A DNA stretch of 64,000 nucleotides, taken from contig NZ_VCJS01000044.1 in assembly GCF_005893125.1 (NCBI RefSeq), positions 1 through 64,000 on the forward strand, read 5' to 3'. This document shows positions 39,877-47,632 of this stretch, piece after piece. This DNA comes from Nonomuraea basaltis (GTDB lineage Bacteria; Actinomycetota; Actinomycetes; Streptosporangiales; Streptosporangiaceae). The notes under the pieces are model-generated. The model did not search any database, was not told the origin of the DNA, and saw only the letters and a program-made list of their open reading frames with translations. Each line of letters opens with the position of its first letter. Within the stretch, counting starts at the first letter, position 1. The translations under genes and the position numbers were made by a program.

Positions 39877-40294
39877 TCAGATCCATCTACGGATCGGCGC
39901 TGAGCCGTGGCGCCCGGCCGATACCGCGAAGATCGACAAAATCCTCAACCACTACGACATTCCACTCTCTGGGATCATCCAGCAGCACCGCAGGTACTAC
40001 ATCTTCGAGTGCCTGGATGGCCACGGGAACACGTCCAACCTGTGGGCCTATGCTGAGATCAGTCGGCAGGAACGACGCCAGATCCTCAAGGCGAAGGGCC
40101 AGAGTGAGCTCTCTCGACTGTTCACCTCGATCCTCAAGTCCCGGTCGTTCACCGCTGCTGTGGCCATCGACCATGGGCTGGAGATGGCCGCGACAGTCGA
40201 CCAGGCCGATCGAGCGCCGGTGAAGGCTGCGTCGACAGCGATCACGCGTAAAGCCGACACTGTTCGCGCCGTAGACGGCCTCGCCGCCTGCTGA
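39869..40294 (+). CDS. Uncharacterised protein, possible accessory-module gene
   Basis: This 141-residue protein starts at ATG 39869 with AAGGAGG six to ten bases upstream and overlaps the preceding frame by eight bases. It begins MSDQIHLRIGAEPWRPADTA, contains QHRRYYIFECLDGHGNTSNL, and is charged and soluble with no signal or membrane segment. I recognise no domain. Tight coupling to a small basic partner and lower GC suggest an accessory cargo, for example a toxin/immunity-type pair, but nothing in the sequence proves that. Confidence 0.6.
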   Translation: MSDQIHLRIGAEPWRPADTAKIDKILNHYDIPLSGIIQQHRRYYIFECLDGHGNTSNLWAYAEISRQERRQILKAKGQSELSRLFTSILKSRSFTAAVAIDHGLEMAATVDQADRAPVKAASTAITRKADTVRAVDGLAAC

Positions 40295-40345
40295 GTGTGA
40301 GGGCCTCTACGTCGCACATGCGGAAACCGGCCAACGACCTGGGGT

Positions 40346-40394
40346 CTGGGGATCGGAAGATCCCCAGCTGGGGGTGTGGGGGCTTGCCCCCACA
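40346..40394. terminator. Two strong hairpins after the accessory gene
   Basis: CTGGGGATC GGAA GATCCCCAG (40346-40367) is a 9-bp stem with a GNRA-type loop. TGTGGGGG CTTG CCCCCACA (40375-40394) is an 8-bp stem. They follow the 39869 gene by about 50 bases. No T tract is present, so they may act as termination or RNA-stability structures. Confidence 0.5.
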
Positions 40395-40437
40395 GGGCGC
40401 AGTCCGAGCTCTTGTCGCGCGTAGCGCGTCTCATTGC

Positions 40438-40475
40438 GGAGGCCCAAGCAGTTGTCCTTGGCTACCTGGGCCTCC
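40438..40475. terminator. Hairpin at the 3' end of the liv operon
   Basis: GGAGGCCCA (40438-40446) pairs with TGGGCCTCC (40467-40475) over a 20-base loop, nine bases beyond the stop of the substrate-binding gene. It likely ends the liv transcript. Confidence 0.5.
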
Positions 40476-40483
40476 CGGAGCAT

Positions 40484-41773
40484 CTAGAGCTTGGCGAAGC
40501 AGGGGCCGTCGAAGGTGTACGACTGGGCCGTTGGGCCTGTGAAGAAGTCCTTGACGATGGAGACGCCCGTGGGTGCCTTGTCGTCTACCTTGTTGATCAA
40601 GGTTTGGCGGAACGTCGCCGTGTTGGCGTCGTCGGCGAAGTTGCCGGCCTCCGGTGGGAGCATGCCCTCGTAGTCCACGGTCTTCAGGGTCTTCACCGCT
40701 GCCAGCAGGCCTTTACGGCTCACGTCTCCGCCGGCGACCATCTTGTCCAGTGCCGCCTTCAGCGGATACGCCCACGCCCAGCCCGAGGTGTACCCCTCGT
40801 TGGCCGTCACGTTGGGGAACGCCTCGCGCATGGCCTGGTGGCCGGGGGTGTCGGCGCCCCAGGGCTTGCCGGGAGCCGACTGTTCGTACAGGGCCTTCAG
40901 CGCCGGGGCGGCGGGGGACTTCAGCAACGCCGGGTTCCAGGTGGGGCCCGTACCGATGAATCTGCCCTTGTAGCCGGCCGCCGCCGACTGGCCGATGATC
41001 GTCGCGGCGTCGGCCGGGCCGGTCGTGAGGATGACCAGGTCCGGCTTGTTCTTGGTGATCTCGGTGATGGCGCGGCCCTGTTCGTTGGCCCCCGTGGGGG
41101 TCTCCACGCTGGTGAACTGCAGGCCGTTCTTCTCCGCGGCGATCTTGGCGCCGGCCGCCGCGTCCGCGCCGTAGTCGCCCGCCAGGTGGACGGCCATGAC
41201 CGACTTCGGCTTGTACGTCTCCACCGCGTAGTCCACCGAGTTCATCGCCTCGACGCAGTAGTTGGCCCCGCTCTCGACGATCACGTCCTCGAACTCCCAC
41301 GCCGAGGTCCACGAGGCGGGGGCGGAGACGATGCTGTTGGCTTTGAGGTCGGCGATGATGGCGGCGGTCGTGGGCGAGCCGAGCGTCTGGGTCAGGCCGA
41401 GCACCTGGTCCTTGATCTCGTTGTAGACCTGCCGGTGCACCTCCGGGTTGTACTTGTTGTCCCGGACGTAGCGCGTGACGTCCACCTCGTATTTTCCGCC
41501 GATCCCACCCGCCTTGTTGACGCGGGCCCAGAACGCCTTCTGAGCGTCGGTGATCGGCACGGCCAGCGCCGCGAACGGCCCCGAGGTCAGGTCGGAGATC
41601 GTGCCGAGGTAGATGCAGCCCTTGTTCCTGTCGACCGCGCTGGGACAGGGCTCCGCGGTGATGCCTGGAGCCTGGACGCCGCCCTTGCTGCCCTCGTCGT
41701 CCCCCCGGAAGACGCCGCATGCGGACAGAAGGGCAACCATCGCAGTGCATGCCACCAGAGAGCGACTCTTCAT
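40484..41773 (-). CDS. Branched-chain amino acid-type ABC transporter substrate-binding lipoprotein
   Basis: This 429-residue protein has a signal peptide with lipobox LLSAC (MKSRSLVACTAMVALLSACG) and a type I periplasmic-binding fold of the Leu/Ile/Val (LivK) class, for example YLGTISDLTSGPFAALAVPI, GVTQ-like ligand loops and NEGYTSGWAWAYPLKAAL. It is the last gene of a liv operon with permeases and ATPases upstream. An acyl-CoA ligase in the same operon suggests the ligand may be a carboxylic acid (aromatic or fatty) rather than an amino acid. Confidence 0.88.
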   Translation of the reverse strand: MKSRSLVACTAMVALLSACGVFRGDDEGSKGGVQAPGITAEPCPSAVDRNKGCIYLGTISDLTSGPFAALAVPITDAQKAFWARVNKAGGIGGKYEVDVTRYVRDNKYNPEVHRQVYNEIKDQVLGLTQTLGSPTTAAIIADLKANSIVSAPASWTSAWEFEDVIVESGANYCVEAMNSVDYAVETYKPKSVMAVHLAGDYGADAAAGAKIAAEKNGLQFTSVETPTGANEQGRAITEITKNKPDLVILTTGPADAATIIGQSAAAGYKGRFIGTGPTWNPALLKSPAAPALKALYEQSAPGKPWGADTPGHQAMREAFPNVTANEGYTSGWAWAYPLKAALDKMVAGGDVSRKGLLAAVKTLKTVDYEGMLPPEAGNFADDANTATFRQTLINKVDDKAPTGVSIVKDFFTGPTAQSYTFDGPCFAKL

Positions 41774-41786
41774 GAAAAATCCCTTC

Positions 41787-42953
41787 TCAGTATGAAAAAG
41801 GCCAGGATTTCCAGTAGTTGCGGATCCGGATCCACAGACCGAACAGGCCGCGCGGCTCGAAGATGAGGAACAGCACGATCAGCAGCCCGTACAGCACGGT
41901 CTCGACCTGGAACACGTTGGGGGTCTGCGTGGTGTCGCCACTGACGAACGGCACCAGCGCGGGCAGCGACCTCGTGAGAGGCTGCAACAGCGAGATGAAC
42001 AGCGCGCCCGCGATCGCCCCGGACACGGTGGCCACGCCACCGATCAGGACCATCGCGATGAATTGGACCGACATGAGCAGGCTGAACGAGCCGGGCTCCA
42101 CGTACCCGGAGATCGTGTAGAGGAGGGCGCCCGCGCACCCGGCGTAGAAGGAGCTGATGCCGAAGGCCAGGACCTTGTAGCGGGTCAGCGGCACCCCGAT
42201 GACCGCGGCGGCGATGTCCCGGTCACGGATGGCGGCGAAGGCGCGGCCGATGCGCGAGCGGGCCAGGTTGCGGGCCGCGACGGCGAAGACGATCAGCAGC
42301 ACCAGCATGAGCGTGTAGAGCAACTGCTCCTTGGTGCCGAGCGGGCCGTCCTGGTCCAGGCGCACGCCGAAGAGCTGCGGGATCGCCGCCTCCCGTCCCA
42401 CACCGGGGCCGCCCGTCAGCTCCTTCCACTCCTTGAAGATGTGCTCGCCGAGGAAGACCAGGCCGAGCGTCACGATGGCCAGGTAGAGGCCGCGCAGCCG
42501 GGTGGCCAGCGGCGCGACGAGCACCCCGGCCGCTGCGGCCACGAGCCCGGCGGCGGGCAGCCAGATCCAGATCTCCGCGATCCCGTAGCCGAGCCGAACT
42601 CCGCCGGCGGGTCCGGACAGGGCGGCTGCGGTGTAGGCGCCGATGGCGACGAAGAAGGCGTGGCCGAGGGAGACCTGGCCGGCGTACCCGGTGACGATGT
42701 TGAGCCCGATCGCACCGATGGCCAGCACGTACGCCCCCGCCAGCACCTCCAGCGACCGGTCCTGCAGCAGCACCGCCAGCCCGAACGCGAGCAGCACCAG
42801 CAGCCCCGTCCACACCCGTTTGGCCCGGGTGTCGAGCAGCGCCATGTCCTGGGCGTAAGAGGTGTAAAGCAGCGGCCGGCCGCGTACCTTACGAGACCGT
42901 CCGGTCGGTATGTCAGGGGCGGCCGGAGCCGCCGTGGAGCGCGTCTCGGTCAT
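41787..42953 (-). CDS. livM: Branched-chain amino acid-type ABC permease (LivM)
   Basis: This 388-residue permease has about nine hydrophobic segments and the LivM hallmarks GLNIVTGYAGQVSLGHAFFV and AIRDRDIAAAVIGVPLTRYK (the EAA-like coupling loop). A Pro/Ala/Arg-rich N-terminal tail of about 45 residues precedes the first helix. ATG 42953 overlaps the livH stop as ATGA. It pairs with LivH to form the membrane channel. Confidence 0.92.
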   Translation of the reverse strand: MTETRSTAAPAAPDIPTGRSRKVRGRPLLYTSYAQDMALLDTRAKRVWTGLLVLLAFGLAVLLQDRSLEVLAGAYVLAIGAIGLNIVTGYAGQVSLGHAFFVAIGAYTAAALSGPAGGVRLGYGIAEIWIWLPAAGLVAAAAGVLVAPLATRLRGLYLAIVTLGLVFLGEHIFKEWKELTGGPGVGREAAIPQLFGVRLDQDGPLGTKEQLLYTLMLVLLIVFAVAARNLARSRIGRAFAAIRDRDIAAAVIGVPLTRYKVLAFGISSFYAGCAGALLYTISGYVEPGSFSLLMSVQFIAMVLIGGVATVSGAIAGALFISLLQPLTRSLPALVPFVSGDTTQTPNVFQVETVLYGLLIVLFLIFEPRGLFGLWIRIRNYWKSWPFSY

Positions 42954-43837
42954 ACCCGCTCGACCTCCCGGGTCCCGAACAGGCCGTACGGCCTGACCAG
43001 CAGGACGATCAGCATCACCATGTACGGCGATACAACCGCTACGTTCTGTCCCAGCCAAGGCGCGAACTCCCCCTGGTACGACTGGAACAGCGACTCCACC
43101 ACCCCCACGACCAGCCCGCCGACGACGGCCCCGCCGAGCGAGTCGAGCCCGCCCACGATGATCGCCGGCAGCGCCTTCAACGCGACCACCCAGGTCAGCT
43201 GCTCGATCCCTTGCCCGGTGCCGACGAACATCCCGGCGATCGCCGCCAGGAATCCGGCCAGCCCCCACGACAGCGCGAACACCGCGCCCACGGAGACGCC
43301 CTGCGCCAGGGCGGTCTCCTGGTCGAAGGCGGCCGCCCGCATGGCGAGCCCGTACTTCGTGAAACGGAAGAACGCGAACAGCAGCGCGACCAGCACGGCC
43401 GTCACCAGCAGCATGGCCAGCCAGCGCTGCTGCACCACGAGCGGCCCGAGCGAGACCTGCGTGAACCCCCATGGGTCGCCCATCTGCCGCACGTCGCGCC
43501 CGATGAAACCGTTGACCACCACCCGCACGACCACGTCGATGCCGAGCGTGATGATCGCCACCACGAACACCGGCCGTCCCACCATGGGCCTGATCGCGAC
43601 CCGCTCGATGCCTAGCGCCACCCCGGCGATGAGCAGCGCGGCCAGCAGCACGGCGGCGTAGAAGCCGGTCACCTCGGCCAGGTAGCTCACCGCGACGGCC
43701 CCGGCCAGCATCAGCGCGGGCTGCGCGAAGCTGATCACGCGCGTGGCCTTGTAGATGATCACGAACCCGAGGGCGAGCAGCGCGTACACCGAGCCGTTGC
43801 CCAGGCCCCTGATGACGGACTCCAGCAGCCCCTTCAC
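42950..43837 (-). CDS. livH: Branched-chain amino acid-type ABC permease (LivH)
   Basis: This 295-residue membrane protein starts at GTG 43837 in a GTGA overlap with the acyl-CoA ligase stop. It has the LivH features GNGSVYALLALGFVIIYKAT near the N-terminus and AAAFDQETALAQGVSV in the coupling loop, with about eight membrane helices. It should dimerise with LivM in the importer. Confidence 0.92.
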   Translation of the reverse strand: MKGLLESVIRGLGNGSVYALLALGFVIIYKATRVISFAQPALMLAGAVAVSYLAEVTGFYAAVLLAALLIAGVALGIERVAIRPMVGRPVFVVAIITLGIDVVVRVVVNGFIGRDVRQMGDPWGFTQVSLGPLVVQQRWLAMLLVTAVLVALLFAFFRFTKYGLAMRAAAFDQETALAQGVSVGAVFALSWGLAGFLAAIAGMFVGTGQGIEQLTWVVALKALPAIIVGGLDSLGGAVVGGLVVGVVESLFQSYQGEFAPWLGQNVAVVSPYMVMLIVLLVRPYGLFGTREVERV

Positions 43838-45654
43838 CGGCTGTACATCCCTTCGACCAGGTCCTCGAACAGCTTGGCGATGGCGCTGCGCTTGACCTTC
43901 TGGGTGGCGGTCAGCTCGCCGTCCTCGTGGTCGAGCTCCTTGGGCAGGAACGCGAACCGCCTGACCTGCTCGGCCCGCGCGAACCGGGCGTTCACCTCGT
44001 CGACGATCCCCCGGACGAGCTCCCGCGTCTCCGGCTTCTCCGACAAATCCCGATAGGTCGTGTACGGCAGGCCGCGCCGCCGCGCCCACTCCCCCACCGT
44101 GTCCGGCTCGATCCCGATCAACGCCACCAGGTACGGCCGCTGGTCCCCGATGACCACGGCCTCCTTCAGGTACGGCGACGCCTTCAGCGCGTTCTCGATC
44201 TCGCTGGGCGCGACGTTCTTGCCCCCGGCCGTGATGATGATGTCCTTCATCCGGTCGGTGATCCGCACATGCGTGCCGCCGACCCACTCCCCCACGTCGC
44301 CGGTGTGCAGCCAGCCGTCGGGATCAAGCACGTCGGCGGTGGCGCGCGGGTTGCGCCAGTAGCCGGCGAAGTTCCCCGGGTGCCTGGTCATGATCTCGCC
44401 GGTGGCCTCGTCGATCTTCAGCTCGATGCCGGGATGCGGCTCGCCGACCGTGCCGAGGCGCACCCGGCCGGGGCGGTTGGCGGTGGCGATGGCGGTGTTC
44501 TCGCTCATGCCGTACACCTCATGCATGGGGATGCCGATCCCCATGTAGAACTTGAGCACGTCGGGCGCGATGGGCGCGGCGCCTGAGGCGGCGTAGCGGA
44601 CGCGCCGCATGCCGAGCCGCTCGCGCAGCGCGCGGAAGCAGAGCACCCAGCCGAGCCCGTACGCCAGCCGCGTCCCGAGCGTGTGCGTGCCGCCCGTGCG
44701 CACCAGCGCGTCGCCGATCCGGTCCGCCACCCGCAGCCAGAACCTGGTGATCGCCCGCTTGAGCGGGGAGGCGGACTCCAGCTTGATGTTGACCTGGGCG
44801 AGGACCTTCTCCCAGATCCGCGGCACCCCGAACAGGATCGTCGGCTGCACCTCGCGCAGGTTGGCCTGCACGGTGTCGATGGACTCGGCGAAGTTCACCT
44901 GGGCACCGGCCGCCGCGTTGAACCACACGGTGAACGCGCGCTCGGCGACGTGGCACAGCGGCAGGTACGACAGCGCGAGGTCGCGTTCGGACGGCGGCGG
45001 CGAGGTGAAGCCGCCGCCGGTGACGAGCGTTTCGACGGCGAACTCGACGTTCGCGACGGTGAGCATGACGCCCTTGGGCGGCCCGGTGGTGCCGGAGGTG
45101 TAGATCAGCGTCATCACGTCGTCGGGTGCGGCGCCGGCCATGCGGCGCTCCACCGCGTCCGGGTGCTCGGCCCGGTGCTCGGCGCCCAGCGCGAGCAGCT
45201 CGGGCCAGGACATCAGGATCTCGTCGTCGTAGCGGCCGCGGATGCCGCGCGGCTCCATGTAGACGATGCGCCGCAGGCCGGGGCACTCGTCGAGGACGGC
45301 CAGGGCCTTGTCGACCTGCTCCTGGTCCTCGGCGATGAGGACCGTGGCGCCGGAGTCGGCCAGCAGGTACGCGACCTCGGCGGGCGGGTTCGTCGGGTAG
45401 AGGCCGACCGTGATGCCGCGCACGGCGACCGTGCCGAGGTCGCCGTACAGCCATTCGGGGCGGTTCTCGGAGTGGATCGCCACCCGGTCGCCCGGCTCGA
45501 CGCCGAGCGCGAGCAGGGCGTGCGCGACCAGCTCGACCTGGGTCCAGTACGCGGCCCAGGTCACCTCCTGCCAGATGCCGAAGTCCTTGTGCCGCATGGC
45601 GACGGCGTCGGGGTTCGCCCTGGCCCGCTCAAGCACTCTGTCCGCGATGGTCAT
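43834..45654 (-). CDS. AMP-binding acyl-CoA ligase (long-chain type)
   Basis: This 606-residue adenylate-forming enzyme activates a carboxylic acid with ATP and CoA. The P-loop is in MTLIYTSGTTGPPKGVM, core motifs are VRYAASGAAPIAPDV, HEVYGMSENTA and DGWLHTGDVGEW, and the C-terminal catalytic Lys region is TATQKVKRSAI. It resembles FadD15-type long-chain enzymes. It is embedded within the liv operon and translationally coupled to livH, so it probably activates the imported compound as it enters, a vectorial acylation logic (inference). GAAGGAGA precedes its ATG within a dispersed repeat. Confidence 0.92.
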   Translation of the reverse strand: MTIADRVLERARANPDAVAMRHKDFGIWQEVTWAAYWTQVELVAHALLALGVEPGDRVAIHSENRPEWLYGDLGTVAVRGITVGLYPTNPPAEVAYLLADSGATVLIAEDQEQVDKALAVLDECPGLRRIVYMEPRGIRGRYDDEILMSWPELLALGAEHRAEHPDAVERRMAGAAPDDVMTLIYTSGTTGPPKGVMLTVANVEFAVETLVTGGGFTSPPPSERDLALSYLPLCHVAERAFTVWFNAAAGAQVNFAESIDTVQANLREVQPTILFGVPRIWEKVLAQVNIKLESASPLKRAITRFWLRVADRIGDALVRTGGTHTLGTRLAYGLGWVLCFRALRERLGMRRVRYAASGAAPIAPDVLKFYMGIGIPMHEVYGMSENTAIATANRPGRVRLGTVGEPHPGIELKIDEATGEIMTRHPGNFAGYWRNPRATADVLDPDGWLHTGDVGEWVGGTHVRITDRMKDIIITAGGKNVAPSEIENALKASPYLKEAVVIGDQRPYLVALIGIEPDTVGEWARRRGLPYTTYRDLSEKPETRELVRGIVDEVNARFARAEQVRRFAFLPKELDHEDGELTATQKVKRSAIAKLFEDLVEGMYSR

Positions 45655-45656
45655 GA

Positions 45657-45718
45657 GGTCTCCTTCGCCGGCCTCATGACCAAGGTGCTGTGTCTGATGA
45701 TGGCCTCATTTCGTCCGG
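45657..45718 (-). repeat. Dispersed intergenic repeat, copy B
   Basis: This copy matches 3512-3559. The minus strand ends GGTCATGAGGCCGGCGAAGG AGACC just before the acyl-CoA ligase ATG and provides its ribosome-binding site. Its far end, CCGGACGAAATGA, supplies the last codons and stop of livG. Confidence 0.6.
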
Positions 45719-46482
45719 CCATGGGCCCCTCCCAGGTACGCCTCGATCACCTTGGGGTCCTGCTGCACCTCGGCCGGGCTGCCGAGTGCGACCGGGCGGC
45801 CGAAGTCCAGCACGAGCACCCGGTCGGCCAGGTCCATGACCAGCCCCATGTCGTGGTCCACGAGGACGACCGGGATGCCCAGCTCGTCGCGGATGTCGAG
45901 GACGAACCTGGCCATGTCCTCGGTCTCCTCCAGGTTCATCCCGGCCACCGGCTCGTCGAGCAGCAGCAGCCGCGGCTCCATGGCCAGCGCCCGGCCCAGC
46001 TCGACCCGCTTCTGGATCCCGTACGGGATCAGCCGCACGGGGTGGCGGCGCCAGGCCTCCAGCTCCAGGAAGTCGATGATGTCCTCGACCTTGGCGCGGG
46101 CGGCCAGTTCGGCCCGCCTGGCGCGGCCGTACCAGAGGAGGGCCGAGATGGCGCCGTAGCGGAAGTGGTGGTGGCGGCCGAGCATGAGGTTGTCCAGGAC
46201 GGTGAGGTTGTGGAACAGCTCGACGTTCTGGAACGTCCTCGCCAGGCCCATGGCGGCGATCTCGTGCGGCCGCTTGAGCAGCAGGTCCTCGCCCAGGAAA
46301 GTGACCCGGCCGCGCTGGGGCCGGTAGACGCCGGAGAGCACGTTGAAGATCGACGTCTTGCCGGCGCCGTTCGGACCGATGACGGCCAGCAGCTCGGCCT
46401 GTCCCACCTCGAAGGAGACCCCGTCGACGGCCTTGACGCCGGCGAAGCTCAGGTGCACGTCCTCGAACGTCAGGAGAGCCAT
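45706..46482 (-). CDS. livG: Branched-chain amino acid-type ABC ATPase (LivG)
   Basis: This 258-residue ATPase has Walker A GPNGAGKTS, Walker B LLLLDEPVAGMN, switch LVDHDMGLVMDLADRV and the LivG-type FQNVELFHNLTVLDN. The signature region reads IPYGIQKRVELGRAL rather than LSYGQQ; this variant is common in ligase-linked liv clusters. It overlaps livF by 13 bases. Confidence 0.92.
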   Translation of the reverse strand: MALLTFEDVHLSFAGVKAVDGVSFEVGQAELLAVIGPNGAGKTSIFNVLSGVYRPQRGRVTFLGEDLLLKRPHEIAAMGLARTFQNVELFHNLTVLDNLMLGRHHHFRYGAISALLWYGRARRAELAARAKVEDIIDFLELEAWRRHPVRLIPYGIQKRVELGRALAMEPRLLLLDEPVAGMNLEETEDMARFVLDIRDELGIPVVLVDHDMGLVMDLADRVLVLDFGRPVALGSPAEVQQDPKVIEAYLGGAHGRTK

Positions 46483-47231
46483 CGCTTCCTCCGCTTGTAG
46501 TGCTTGACCTCGCGGAAGGACCGGACGGCCCCCAGATAGAACTCCTTGATGTCCTCGTCGGCGAGCAGTTCCTTGGAAGGCTTGTCCATGACGATCTTCC
46601 CGGTCTCCATGACGTAGCCGTGGGAGGCGATGGACAGGGCCATGGTGGCGTTCTGCTCGACCAGCAGGACCGTGGTGCCCTGCCGGTTGATCTCCACGAT
46701 GAGGTCGCGTACCTGCCCGACCAGCGACGGTGCGAGCCCCAGGCTGGGCTCGTCGAGCAGCAGGTACGACGGCCCCGCCATGAGGGCGCGGCCGACGGCC
46801 AGCATCTGCTGCTCGCCGCCCGACAGGTAGCCCGCGACGCTCTTGCGCCGCTCGCGCAGCAGCGGGAACAGCCCGTAGACGCGGTCGAGGTGGGACGTGG
46901 CCGCGGTGTGACCGCCGACTTTGAGGTTCTCCTCGACGGTCAGCTCGGCCAGGATGCGGCGGCCCTCCATGACCTGGCTGATCCCGCGCCGGACGATCTG
47001 GGCCGGTTTGAGGTGGTGGATGGGCTCGCCCTCCAGCGTGACGCCACCCTTGGTGATCTCGCCGTCGTGCACGTCGAGCAGTCCGGACAGCGCTCGCAGC
47101 AGTGTGGTCTTGCCCGCGCCGTTCGCGCCGAGCAGCGCCACGATCGAGCCTGGCGGGACGTTGAGGCTCACGCCACGCAGCACGAGCATCACATCGTCGT
47201 AGACGACCTCGAGGTTGCGAACCTCCAGCAC
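46470..47231 (-). CDS. livF: Branched-chain amino acid-type ABC ATPase (LivF)
   Basis: This 253-residue ATPase, first gene of the operon, has Walker A GANGAGKTT, the LivF-type GISQVMEGRRILAELTVEEN, signature LSGGEQQMLAVGRALM and Walker B YLLLDEPSLGLAP. The C-terminal tail is basic (HYKRRKRWLS). The operon order on this strand is livF, livG, ligase, livH, livM, binding protein. The promoter should lie in 47232-47357, opposite the UBP zinc-finger gene. Confidence 0.92.
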   Translation of the reverse strand: MLEVRNLEVVYDDVMLVLRGVSLNVPPGSIVALLGANGAGKTTLLRALSGLLDVHDGEITKGGVTLEGEPIHHLKPAQIVRRGISQVMEGRRILAELTVEENLKVGGHTAATSHLDRVYGLFPLLRERRKSVAGYLSGGEQQMLAVGRALMAGPSYLLLDEPSLGLAPSLVGQVRDLIVEINRQGTTVLLVEQNATMALSIASHGYVMETGKIVMDKPSKELLADEDIKEFYLGAVRSFREVKHYKRRKRWLS

Positions 47232-47357
47232 GCGCAGCTCCTCCGGACAGTGTGGCCTACATCACTCCCCCGATGACCACAATGTCCACGCTTGCCCGGC
47301 AACCGACAAGAGGGCCGACCGAAAATAACTCGGCACGATGGCCCTAAGATTTCTGTT

Positions 47358-47615
47358 ATGGCAATGTGCGAGCATCTTTCCCAGGCCGGCGACCCCGCGG
47401 CGACGACTCCGGACGGCTGCGAGGAGTGCCTGGCCGCCGGCGGCCGGTGGGTCCATCTGCGGCGCTGCCTGGAGTGCGGCCACATCGGCTGCTGCGACTC
47501 CTCGCCCATGAAGCACGCCACCGCGCACTTCCACGCCACCGCCCATCCGGCGATCCAGTCGTTCGAGCGCGGCGAGAGCTGGCGGTGGTGTTTCGTGGAC
47601 AGCCAGATGGGCTGA
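47358..47615 (+). CDS. UBP-type zinc-finger protein
   Basis: This 85-residue protein consists of a UBP (ubiquitin-hydrolase-type) zinc finger. The Cys/His pattern is visible in DGCEECLAAGGRWVHLRRCL, ECGHIGCCDSSPMKHATAHF and SWRWCFVD. Bacterial members have no ubiquitin to bind; the partner is unknown. A TAAGAT hexamer ends seven bases before ATG 47358 and no Shine-Dalgarno is seen, so the transcript is probably leaderless. It converges on a Na+/H+ antiporter gene, a pairing I recall as recurrent in actinobacteria. Confidence 0.87.
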   Translation: MAMCEHLSQAGDPAATTPDGCEECLAAGGRWVHLRRCLECGHIGCCDSSPMKHATAHFHATAHPAIQSFERGESWRWCFVDSQMG

Positions 47616-47628
47616 GCCAGATGGGCTA
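47601..47628. repeat. Exact 14-bp tandem duplication at a stop codon
   Basis: AGCCAGATGGGCTG is followed directly by AGCCAGATGGGCTA, differing only in the last base. The UBP gene stops at the junction (47613-47615). It is most simply a slippage duplication. Confidence 0.6.
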
Positions 47629-47632
47629 GGGC

